This document shows positions 26,401-33,548 of a DNA stretch of 62,805 nt, piece by piece. The position numbers and the translations under genes were made by a program. Positions within the stretch are counted from its first letter, which is position 1. Each line of letters opens with the position of its first letter. The stretch is taken from NCBI GenBank assembly GCA_029821755.1, contig JALGSV010000020.1, positions 1 through 62,805 on the forward strand. Reading direction: 5' to 3'. The notes below the pieces were generated by a model, which worked only from the letters and a program-made list of their open reading frames with translations, had not been told where the DNA came from and did no database searches. The DNA is from Candidatus Zipacnadum vermilionense (lineage in GTDB: Bacteria > Armatimonadota > Zipacnadia > Zipacnadales > Zipacnadaceae).

Positions 26401-26492
26401 AGTACAACATCATAGATTCTGACCCGCGGACCTGGTCCCAGAACGCCGACACCGGCCAACGCGGCATGTGCTGGGTCCATGCCCTCAAGTAG
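23451..26492 (+). CDS. Large secreted protein with papain-like Cys-His-Asp arrangement
   Basis: 1013 residues from the ATG at 23451; the frame opens earlier at 23382 but the signal peptide (LLPVLLLLALVGVPTSAQD) fits the later start. Residues ~60-230 resemble a CARDB-type beta region (LVKNKSQETIAHNV, LNPWQTASAATIW continues to ~320). Residues ~400-600 look like a cysteine-peptidase fold: GAGAGGHCYGMAATAALYF with C440, PPAGHSVLAYKYVD with H537 and VYVYDPNWP with D558. Residues ~640-760 and ~780-880 are beta domains, and the last ~110 residues form a module around TYHWNGGQGKAPGTIRLR and IDSDPRTWSQNA that I have no name for. It could be a peptidase, transglutaminase-like enzyme or inactive scaffold. 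No obvious operon partner. Confidence 0.6.
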   Translation: MSTLRSTVRLLPVLLLLALVGVPTSAQDIPIPEWIKNINPVDYILVNPDSTPALPFHLEGNPTIEATANGYEITLPDGTKETRREFLLYAQETIAGDKLLPTQAKGTTLSWQATWEVEIMVFETAEIAATMVAYRWGDTYGMDPLTDEALGDSRLFKQGVACKSGELVRYRNMIWHVRKSGVEEVKPAGGRPLVDADDYYAASNVAEHQAYKLTLVLAKRWLDKVAGPPVADLMMLSLYFDWWGLSPPRPKGPPYREMSADQQWVSALVKNKSQETIAHNVMLQFYVQYQGEAVRQKLGTPIKIANNLNPWQTASAATIWDLKGRPVESATITAECFVPDKRDPRPGNNSKSRTVSIWFAQDAQGRPFAWDQDTYSFINTGFKEQETEEMVEGMLATLLNNIQEAPDSKALLHVMMFPPSYERLKKYLDNSMGAGAGGHCYGMAATAALYFEDPSLKPVAKPVKDMSLAEASANINIYHRAQMLTVLDAVVTGWDWQPGRIQGTAGCGNAVKQQLVAGKLCTVVDFFSPSNAPPAGHSVLAYKYVDIGGKPPLVYVYDPNWPAPRVRASDAMSEISLKNTDFQCPPYMGYRNWAGGGIIGANRPLRKISLATVNAVMPGLKKMISDMVGWFKTAGKIMGVVQCPADAVFTDPAGRRVGTVGGKAINEIPGAEIRTSGEVEIYVLPAGQAYTVSVTGTGKGTASVSLLRAADANTAGVVSYQDLPIGKGTTFRGTVSAGGQLPQLTGGGQDYQPTLAGTYDVRKLPTQGVAPPPGTASPDVGDLVVCRSVVEAKPQGVADSFDQISKIYAFYKYAKLPDKTQARVSWKRDGQEFLKGEREISGTGWVWFSVSTNRAGGYAPGQYEVTITAGNQVARKSFVVGGGSSPAPAVTGESEVIFSVTSPRAAENRATKPAKFTLNRTRTITQVRTYHWNGGQGKAPGTIRLRNAAGKTYGPWPAQGEEGQGGVNNAYWNVYPNVALPAGEYNIIDSDPRTWSQNADTGQRGMCWVHALK

Positions 26493-26899
26493 AGCGGGAC
26501 GCCCTGCCCTCACGCTGGCCTTGCTCTGCCGGTAGCGAGGTTCGTGCGAGACCCGAGAGACGCATGTCGTTCCGGGGCGAGCGCGGGAAGGCCAGTATGC
26601 ACGCGCACCTTTTGGTGGCACCTAGGGGGATGAGCGGAACCGAGGTGCAGGCAGAGGCGAACACCGCCGCCCTCTCCGGGGCAGGCTGCTCTGCCGCCCC
26701 AAGATTCTGGTGAATGGTCAGCTTCTGCCCCTGGTCCACAATCGCCTCGCCCTTCGAGGTCGCCACCAGAAAGCCCCGCTGCGCCTCCGGCCTCTTCGGC
26801 CTCTCGGTTCGGCCCAGGTGGTAGAATTCCGCCCCGCTGTCCCCCCATGCCCTGTCGCCCTCCCTGCGGGGGCGGCGTCAGCAGCACCGGGCTCTGCTC
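26493..26899. other. Gene-poor stretch after the papain-like gene
   Basis: No convincing intact gene. On the minus strand around 26700-26830 one frame reads plausibly (RGFLVATSKGEAIVDQGQKL), but it has no start or recognisable family and degenerates downstream. It is probably a gene fragment associated with the neighbouring transposase relic. Confidence 0.4.
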
Positions 26900-27146
26900 G
26901 CCCTCTAGCTAGGCGGGCCTTGCCCACTTCCAAGAAGTCCTTGAGCCGGCGGTACTACAGATTGGCGTGGATCCCTTGCCGCCGGCACAAGGCGTTGCTC
27001 GACAGGTCACCGCGGATGCCTTCCATGACAACGCGGATATCGTCCTCGGCGCTGTAGCGCTTGGTTGTGGCCTGACGGGCCCGGCGGACCAGCTGGGCCG
27101 TCTCGGTAGCGGGCGAGGTCTCGGCTTGTTCATGCAGGGATCGCAA
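26900..27146 (-). pseudogene. IS3-type transposase orfA relic with amber stop
   Basis: The minus-strand frame from the ATG at 27146 reads KRYSAEDDIRVVMEGIRGDL then ALCRRQGIHANL, the helix-turn-helix of IS3-family OrfA. A TAG at 26957-26955 replaces the first Tyr of the usual NLYYR motif, and the frame continues YRRLKDFLEVGKARLA before losing similarity. No orfB, no terminal inverted repeats and no target duplication are visible, so this is a decayed remnant. A second, shorter orfA relic is at 36547-36620. Confidence 0.75.
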
Positions 27147-27258
27147 TAGGGGCAGCTTGCGCTCCTCCTTCCTACGGGGAGTAGTCCCGGTCCCCGGAGA
27201 GTCAAAACCAACGGGGAGGGGGAACCATCTCCTCAGGGGACGCTTTCCGGCCCTCCGA

Positions 27259-27284
27259 CTTACACCTCCTCAAAAGGGTGTAAG
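27259..27284. promoter_or_regulatory. Inverted repeat upstream of the symporter operon
   Basis: CTTACACC (27259-27266) and GGTGTAAG (27277-27284) form a perfect 8-bp inverted repeat with a 10-nt AT-richer centre, about 225 nt before the DUF485 gene. It could be an operator. There is no independent evidence for a bound regulator. Confidence 0.3.
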
Positions 27285-27509
27285 GGTCCGGATACGCTGA
27301 GGGCGAACAGGTGGGCAGCCGGGGTGTTCCTGGTCCAGCGCAGCGGCGGGAGCGGCGAACTGTGGGGGCCGCAGGCGGCGCTGGACGAAGAGACCCCCAG
27401 GGGGGAAGGAGGTCAGGGCCGCAGGAACGGCGAAGACACGCCGGCAGTGTCATCCGGAAGTGGGACATGTTCGAGTTACCCGTCAGATCCCAGGGAAAGA
27501 GGTCATCGC

Positions 27510-27803
27510 ATGCTTCATGAGCCAGCCTCAACGGGGGGAAAGGACCCCGCTGCTCCTTACAAGGCGCGGCTGGGGGTCTGGATGTTCATTTTCTATAGTC
27601 TGTTCTACGCTGGCTTCGTCGCGATCAACCTCGCCAGCCCCACCAGCATGGAACTCACGGTGTTAGCGGGGCTGAATCTGGCGACCGTTTATGGATTCGC
27701 CCTGATTGTGGTTGCTCTCATCCAGGCGCTGATCTACGACAAGCTCTGCCGGGCCCAGGAGGCTAAGCTGGCTGGTCCGGACGACGAAGGAGGCGATAGC
27801 TAG
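27510..27803 (+). CDS. DUF485 membrane protein, symporter partner (YjcH-like)
   Basis: 97 residues from the ATG at 27510 (AAAGAGG 7 nt upstream); the frame is open further upstream but that part is not convincing. It has two predicted membrane segments, LGVWMFIFYSLFYAGFVAI and LNLATVYGFALIVVALIQAL, and ends YDKLCRAQEAKLAG. This is the DUF485/YjcH pattern: short two-helix proteins encoded directly before acetate/pyruvate-type sodium:solute symporters. The next gene starts one base after its TAG, so translational coupling is likely. Its role is presumed to be a small partner or assembly factor of the transporter. Confidence 0.85.
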   Translation: MLHEPASTGGKDPAAPYKARLGVWMFIFYSLFYAGFVAINLASPTSMELTVLAGLNLATVYGFALIVVALIQALIYDKLCRAQEAKLAGPDDEGGDS

Positions 27804-27804
27804 A

Positions 27805-29724
27805 GTGGCCATCGCCATCTTCCTCGGGTTCGTGCTGTTCGTGTTGGGTCTCTCATTCTACCTCGGCAACAAGACTCGCACCTCTAGTGGCTACTACGCG
27901 GCTGGTGGCCAGATCCACTGGGGCGTCAACGGCATCGCCTTCGCCGGCGACTATCTGTCGGCTGCCTCGTTCCTAGGCATCTGCGGGCTGATCGCGACGG
28001 TCGGCTACGACGGTTTCCTCTACTCCATCGGTTACCTCGCCGGCTGGATCGTGGCGCTGTTCGTCGTGGCTGAACCGATGAAGCGGCTCGGCAAGTACAC
28101 CTTCACCGATGCCTTGGACGCCAAGTATGACTCCCGCGGCATCAAGCTTGCTGCGGCCATCAGCACTCTGATTGTCTCGGTCTTCTACCTGATCCCGCAG
28201 ATGGTCGGCGCAGGCGTGCTCGTGCAGCCGCTGATGGGTCTCGCGCATCACTGGGGCGTTCTCATGGTGGGCGCGATTGTGATCACGATCGTCGCCACGG
28301 CCGGCATGGCCTCCACTACCTACGTGCAGTTCATCAAGGGCGCTTTGCTCATCGTCTTCTCCACCGTGCTGGTTATCGCCGTATGCAATCGCGGCTTCAG
28401 CACCCGGCCGGATCAGGGCGGGAAGGTGCCGTTCTATGAATACCAGTCCCTGTCCGCTGTGAAGGCGGGGGATACCCTCAGCGTCACCGGCGGCTGGCAA
28501 GTGCTGGAGACGCAGGAAGTGAAGGCGGCCCAGGCCAGCTTCGCAAGACTCTCGAAGGACAAGAAGGAGTTTTGGTGGTTGATCGACGAGGAGGGCGGGG
28601 CCGTGACGCTGCGCGAGACGCAGACGGCGGTTGAGACCCGAGACGGGCGTCAGCTCATCAACGGCGCCCCTGCCTCCGAGCAGAACCAGCTTCGCCAGGT
28701 CAGCAACCTCCAACTGGTGCGTGGGGCCAAAGAAGCTCCGGTGGGTCGGGTCTCCCCGGTGGGCCTGCTCTCGACGATGGCTGACAAGGAGACCAAAGTC
28801 CGCCGGTGGAAGGACGGGAAGCTCACTGACAAGGACGGCAACAAGGTCACGATATACTTCCCCGTCGTGACACCGGGCAACACGCTGATGCGGCCCGGGC
28901 TGAAGTTCAAGGTGCAGGGCTCGCCGGTGCAGAAGCTGGACTTTGTCTCCCTGATGCTCGCCCTGTTCCTGGGTACAGCGGCCTTGCCCCACATCCTGAT
29001 CCGCTACTACACAGTGCCGAACCCCGCCGCGGCGCGCAAGTCGACCATCGTCGCTGTCGCCGCCATCGGTTTCTTCTACATCCTCTCGCTGTTCATGGGG
29101 CTGGGCGCGATGATGAACGGGGTCCTCAACCCGGCCGACAGCAACATGGCGGCGCCGCTGCTGGCGCGTTCGTTCGGCAATACCCTATTTGCTATCATTT
29201 CTGCCATCGCCTTTGCGACAGTGCTCGGGACGGTCAGTGGTCTGATCGTGGCTGCCTCAGGCGCGGTAGCCCATGATTTTTGTGATCGCTTCATGAACGT
29301 GCGCATGTCCGACCGGCAGAAGATCCGCGCCGGCAAGATCTCCGCCTTTGTGATCGGGGCCCTGGCCATCGTCCTGGGGATCATCTTCAAGGGCGTAAAC
29401 GTGACCTTCCTGGTGGGGCTGGCCTTTGCAGTCGCCGCTGCCGCCAATCTGCCTGCGATCGTGATGATGCTGTTCTGGAAGGGCACTACTGCCAAGGGCA
29501 TTACCGCCTCGATCGGCACCGGTATCGTGTCCTCATTGGCACTCATCTGCTTCTCGCCGTCCCTATACAAGTTGTATGGGCTTGATCCGACCACGGCGCC
29601 GATTCCGTTCAGCAACCCGGGCATCATCGCGATCCCGCTGAGTTTCTTGACGCTGGTCGTGGTCTCGCTGTTGACGAAGCGATCCGCGAAGGCCGCCGGT
29701 GAGCCCGAGGCCTCGACGACCTAA
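27805..29724 (+). CDS. actP: Sodium:solute symporter, ActP-like, with large soluble insertion
   Basis: 639 residues from a GTG start; AAGGAGG lies 11 nt upstream. Multi-helix SSS-family transporter: SGYYAAGGQIHWGVNGIAFA, GDYLSAASFLGICGLI, LVQPLMGLAHHWGV and FAIISAIAFATVLGTVSGL. E. coli ActP has ~549 residues. The excess here is a hydrophilic block, roughly residues 198-370, between two membrane helices, containing KAGDTLSVTGGWQVLETQE and a charged KVRRWKDGKLTDKDGNKV. ActP relatives import acetate, glycolate or pyruvate with Na+. The DUF485 partner upstream and the sensor/DUF294 gene downstream match the known neighbourhood of this family. Substrate is inferred from family membership. Confidence 0.88.
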   Translation: MAIAIFLGFVLFVLGLSFYLGNKTRTSSGYYAAGGQIHWGVNGIAFAGDYLSAASFLGICGLIATVGYDGFLYSIGYLAGWIVALFVVAEPMKRLGKYTFTDALDAKYDSRGIKLAAAISTLIVSVFYLIPQMVGAGVLVQPLMGLAHHWGVLMVGAIVITIVATAGMASTTYVQFIKGALLIVFSTVLVIAVCNRGFSTRPDQGGKVPFYEYQSLSAVKAGDTLSVTGGWQVLETQEVKAAQASFARLSKDKKEFWWLIDEEGGAVTLRETQTAVETRDGRQLINGAPASEQNQLRQVSNLQLVRGAKEAPVGRVSPVGLLSTMADKETKVRRWKDGKLTDKDGNKVTIYFPVVTPGNTLMRPGLKFKVQGSPVQKLDFVSLMLALFLGTAALPHILIRYYTVPNPAAARKSTIVAVAAIGFFYILSLFMGLGAMMNGVLNPADSNMAAPLLARSFGNTLFAIISAIAFATVLGTVSGLIVAASGAVAHDFCDRFMNVRMSDRQKIRAGKISAFVIGALAIVLGIIFKGVNVTFLVGLAFAVAAAANLPAIVMMLFWKGTTAKGITASIGTGIVSSLALICFSPSLYKLYGLDPTTAPIPFSNPGIIAIPLSFLTLVVVSLLTKRSAKAAGEPEASTT

Positions 29725-29737
29725 CCGCAGGGGCATG

Positions 29738-29765
29738 TTGACGACACTGAGACATGCGGTACAAT
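29738..29765 (+). promoter_or_regulatory. Candidate sigma-70-type promoter
   Basis: TTGACG at 29738-29743 and TACAAT at 29760-29765 with a 16-nt spacer, 84 nt before the ATG of the sensor fusion gene. It suggests that the sensor can be transcribed independently of actP, although the gene is only 124 nt downstream. Confidence 0.5.
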
Positions 29766-29848
29766 GGCGGTGCAGCCGCTCTCCCGCCCGCCGGTAGCTG
29801 GTCTGCCGGTGGGCGGTCTGCTCACCGACGCCGCGCCAGGCATGCAGC

Positions 29849-32800
29849 ATGACCGATACCACGCGAGTTGACTTCCATTGTCACTCCACCCACAGCGACG
29901 GGGCGCTTACCCCCCGTGAGGTGGCGCTGGAACTCGCTGCCGGGAAGGTGGCCTTTGCGGCACTGACCGACCACGACAGCGTGGATGGTCTGGCGGAGTT
30001 CCAGCAGGTTCTCACCTCGCGCGGTGTCGGCTTCATCCCCGGGGTGGAGCTCACTGTGCAGTACCAGGGGCGCGAGGCCCACCTGCTGGCGTACGGCATC
30101 GACCCGGCCCACCCCGACCTGCAGGCCACGCTCCTCTCCTTGCAGCAAGCGCAGGCCCCGGGCGTGCAGAGCATCGCAGAGACCATGCGCTTGCGCGGTA
30201 CAGTACCCACGCATGACCCGCAATCCCCCGCCGTCACTGCCGCCAAAGGGGGCCTCCTTGCTGTCGCGGAGGCCATCGAATTGGTGCATCGCGCGGGAGG
30301 CAAGGCCTTTCTGGCGCACCCGTTGGTGTTCGAGGCCGATCACGAGCGACTGCGCGTGCTGGTGACAGACCTCAAAGCCCAGGGGCTGGATGGCCTCGAG
30401 GCACTCTACGCCCCCTTCACGCCCTCACAGCGAGACGAGCTAGTGGGGTTGGCGCGTGAGTTGGGGCTCCTGGTCAGTGGCGGCACGGACGCGCACGAGC
30501 GACGGTCCGGCCCCGCCAACGCGTTCGGCGTTCAGATGCCGACGCCGGTCTGGAAGCAGTTCCGCGACGCTGTGTTCTCCAGCGGGGTTGTGCGCGGCAA
30601 CAGCCTCACTCACGCGCTGCCTCCTACCCGCCGCCACCCCAAGTGGCGCCACTTTATCTTCCACTTCATCTTCCCCGCCTTCCTCGCGCTCGCCCTGTTC
30701 GCAGGAGCCATGTTCGGTGTCTTCCTGCCCACCTTCCAGCGCTCGCTCATGGAGCGCAAGCGCGAGATGATCCGCGAACTCACCAACTCAGCCTGGAGTA
30801 TCCTCGCCGAGCATTACCGCGATGAGCAGTCGGGGGCCCTGACGCGGGCCCAGGCGCAGGAGGTAGCCCGGTCGCGGATCGAGTCCCTCCGCTACGGACG
30901 CGAGAGCAAGGACTACTTCTGGCTGCAGGACCTCGAGCCGCGCATCATCATGCACCCCTATCGCCAGGACCTCAACGGGCAGAACGTGTCCGACTTCCGG
31001 GATACCCAGGGCACACGGATCTTCGTCGAGTTCGCCCAACTCGTGCGGCGGCAGGGCGAGGGGTACGTCGAGTACTACTGGCAGTGGAAGGACGACCCCA
31101 GCCGGGTAGTGCCCAAGGAATCCTACATCCGCGAGTTCCAGCCCTGGGGCTGGATCATCGGTACGGGGATCTACCTAGACGACGTGCGCGCGGAGATTGC
31201 CCGTGTCCAGCGGAGCCTGGTGCATACGTTGCTGGTCATCACGGCAGTAGTGGCGCTATTGCTCCTCTACGTCATGCAGCAGAGCCTGGCCCTCGAGCGC
31301 GAACGCTCGGAGGCGGAGGAGAGCCTGCGTGATTCCACTGAGCGTTACCGGTCTCTGGTTGAGGCGACTACCGAGGGAACGTTACTGGTGCTCGAGGGCC
31401 GCTGCCGCTACGCCAACCCCATCTTCCTCGACCTGCTGGGCTACGGCGAGCAGGAGCTGGGGCTCCTGCATCTGGACGACCTGCTGGTGGAGACCGGAGA
31501 GAACGAAGCGGCGTGGGCGAACGTGCGGCGTATCCAAGAAGACGAGGCGGTGGTCGACGGCTTCGATGGCGTGCTGCGGCGACGGGACGGAGTGCTGATC
31601 GACTGCGTCTTCTCGCTCAGCCGCATGGCGGTTGGCGAGGAGCACGGGTTCATTCTGCTGGCGCGCGATGTCAGCCTGCAGCGCCGGCATGGTCAGGAGG
31701 GAACCGTGGACAGCGATCGCCGCCTCCAGCAGATCGTTGACAACATCCCCATCGGAGTCTTCCGGGCGCGGGCTACAGCACGCGGCACCGTCACGGAAGC
31801 CAACCGCGTGGCGACGGAGATCCTGGCCTGCGCCCACGGCGGTGGAGGCGACACGCCGCTGACGCTGGGCGGGTTGTTCCCCGAGGCCGCGGCCTACGAC
31901 GATTTCTTGGCCGAGTTGCAGCAAAGCGGGGCCGCTGAGCGCCGCCTGGCCGTGACGACCGAGGCTCCCAGCACGCGCACCGTCGACCTGCAGGCAGTGC
32001 TGGTCCGCGATGACAAGGGGGCAGGGCGCTACGTTGACGGGGTGCTGGCCGATGTCACCCTGCACGTGCAGCGCAACGTGAAGCGCGAAGCGGTCGTCGA
32101 GCGTCTGCAGGCCTCCCTGCTCTTCCTGCACGAGCCAGTGGGTGCGATGCAGCGCCGCGCGGTCTTCTGTGCACTGCAGACGCCTCTGCACGTCGTCGCC
32201 TCGATGATAACCGCCGAGCAGGCGACGGCGGCGCTGGTACGCTCGGACTCGGCTGTGGTAGGCATCATCACCGACCACGACCTCCGCGCGCGCGTCGTGG
32301 CCACCCGGGGGAACCTGGGCCAGCCCGCTCACCAAGTGATGACCTCGCCGCTGGTGACTATCGATGAGCACGCGCAGGTCTATGAGGCCTTGCTGCGGAT
32401 GGAGGAGCGAGGAGTCCAGCACCTGGCGGTCACTGACGAGAGCGGACAGGTGAGTGGGGTCCTGCGTAATCAGGAGCTGCTGCAGTTCCAGAGCTATGGA
32501 GCCATCGTGCTTAACCGCGACATTGCACGCGCGGCAACGGCTGAGGAAGTTGTGCGATCGTGCCGGCGGACGCCGGGACTCGCCCAGTCGCTGATCGATT
32601 CGGGCGCCTACCCGGAGCGCATCACGCGCCTGATTTCGTCATGGTGCGACGCGGCCACGGAGCGCTTCATCGCGCTGGCGCAGGTGGAACTGGGGCCCTC
32701 GCCGGTGCCCTTTGCCTTCCTCGCCCTTGGCAGTCAGGGCCGCCAGGAGCTGACGCTCTTCAGCGACCAGGACAACGCGATCATCTACCAGACACCCGAG

Positions 32801-33538
32801 GGGCGCGAGACGCCCGAGGCCGCCGAGTACCTCGTGAGGCTCGGCGAGAGGGTCTGCGGGTGGCTGGATCAGGCGGGATACCCCTTCTGTCGCGGCCAGG
32901 TCATGGCGCAGAACCCGCGCTGGTGCCAGCCGCTGGCGGTATGGAAGCAGTACTTCAGCGAATGGATCCGCAAGGCCGAACCGCAGCAGCTCCTGGAGTT
33001 CAGCATCTTCTTCGACTTCAGGACCGTGTGCGGGGAGGGGGAATTGGCGCAGGAACTGCGGCGTCACGTGCACCAGGCCCTGCAAGACAGTCCCTCGTTC
33101 CTGCCCCACTTCGCCCAGAAGTCTTTGCTCTTCAAGCCACCCCTGCGTCTCTTCGGACGCATTGTCGCCGGCGGGGAGCAGGCTGGACAACTCAACCTCA
33201 AGGACGCGCTGATCCCCATCGTGAGCTTCGCGCGCCTATACTCCCTGCGCCAGGAACTCCACGAGACGCACACGCTGGAGCGGCTCGCAGCGCTGGCCGA
33301 GCATGGCGTGCTGTCCCAGGAGAGCCAGGAGGAGACGGCCGCAGCCTACAACGTGCTGATGCGGCTGCGGCTGCGCAATCAGGTCGAGGACTTGCAGGCA
33401 GGCCGCGCCCCGGGCAACGTAATCAGCTACCGCAAGCTACGCCACCACGAGGAGACGCTGCTAAACCAGGCCTTCGCCCAGATCACGGCCATTCAGAAGC
33501 GTATCAGTCAGGACTACCTCGGCGGCTCGATGAGTTGA
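29849..33538 (+). CDS. PHP-TM-Cache-TM-PAS-PAS-CBS-DUF294 nucleotidyltransferase fusion
   Basis: 1229 residues in one uninterrupted frame. Residues 1-255 are a PHP phosphoesterase with intact metal motifs: HCHSTHSDG (H10, H12, D17), TDHD (D41, H42), PGVE (E67), AHP (H157) and GGTDAH (D214, H216). TM1 is ~268-293. Residues ~294-452 are an extracytoplasmic single-Cache domain (KDYFWLQDLEPRIIMHPYRQ; GWIIGTGIYLDDV). TM2 is ~457-478. PAS domains lie at ~495-612 and ~622-742, CBS motifs at ~763-880. A DUF294 GlnD/GlnE-like nucleotidyltransferase has GSQGRQE (961-967) and SDQD (972-975), followed by DUF294_C to ~1225. CBS-DUF294 proteins are known next to such symporters; PHP and Cache-PAS additions are unusual. 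Predicted role: sensing a small carboxylate and controlling uptake by nucleotidyl transfer and phosphoester hydrolysis. Confidence 0.85.
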   Translation: MTDTTRVDFHCHSTHSDGALTPREVALELAAGKVAFAALTDHDSVDGLAEFQQVLTSRGVGFIPGVELTVQYQGREAHLLAYGIDPAHPDLQATLLSLQQAQAPGVQSIAETMRLRGTVPTHDPQSPAVTAAKGGLLAVAEAIELVHRAGGKAFLAHPLVFEADHERLRVLVTDLKAQGLDGLEALYAPFTPSQRDELVGLARELGLLVSGGTDAHERRSGPANAFGVQMPTPVWKQFRDAVFSSGVVRGNSLTHALPPTRRHPKWRHFIFHFIFPAFLALALFAGAMFGVFLPTFQRSLMERKREMIRELTNSAWSILAEHYRDEQSGALTRAQAQEVARSRIESLRYGRESKDYFWLQDLEPRIIMHPYRQDLNGQNVSDFRDTQGTRIFVEFAQLVRRQGEGYVEYYWQWKDDPSRVVPKESYIREFQPWGWIIGTGIYLDDVRAEIARVQRSLVHTLLVITAVVALLLLYVMQQSLALERERSEAEESLRDSTERYRSLVEATTEGTLLVLEGRCRYANPIFLDLLGYGEQELGLLHLDDLLVETGENEAAWANVRRIQEDEAVVDGFDGVLRRRDGVLIDCVFSLSRMAVGEEHGFILLARDVSLQRRHGQEGTVDSDRRLQQIVDNIPIGVFRARATARGTVTEANRVATEILACAHGGGGDTPLTLGGLFPEAAAYDDFLAELQQSGAAERRLAVTTEAPSTRTVDLQAVLVRDDKGAGRYVDGVLADVTLHVQRNVKREAVVERLQASLLFLHEPVGAMQRRAVFCALQTPLHVVASMITAEQATAALVRSDSAVVGIITDHDLRARVVATRGNLGQPAHQVMTSPLVTIDEHAQVYEALLRMEERGVQHLAVTDESGQVSGVLRNQELLQFQSYGAIVLNRDIARAATAEEVVRSCRRTPGLAQSLIDSGAYPERITRLISSWCDAATERFIALAQVELGPSPVPFAFLALGSQGRQELTLFSDQDNAIIYQTPEGRETPEAAEYLVRLGERVCGWLDQAGYPFCRGQVMAQNPRWCQPLAVWKQYFSEWIRKAEPQQLLEFSIFFDFRTVCGEGELAQELRRHVHQALQDSPSFLPHFAQKSLLFKPPLRLFGRIVAGGEQAGQLNLKDALIPIVSFARLYSLRQELHETHTLERLAALAEHGVLSQESQEETAAAYNVLMRLRLRNQVEDLQAGRAPGNVISYRKLRHHEETLLNQAFAQITAIQKRISQDYLGGSMS

Positions 33539-33548
33539 CTTGCCCCCG

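Noticed and set aside
26493-27509. Intact insertion sequence around the orfA relic
   Set aside because: No orfB, no terminal inverted repeats and no target-site duplication; the orfA itself has an amber stop.
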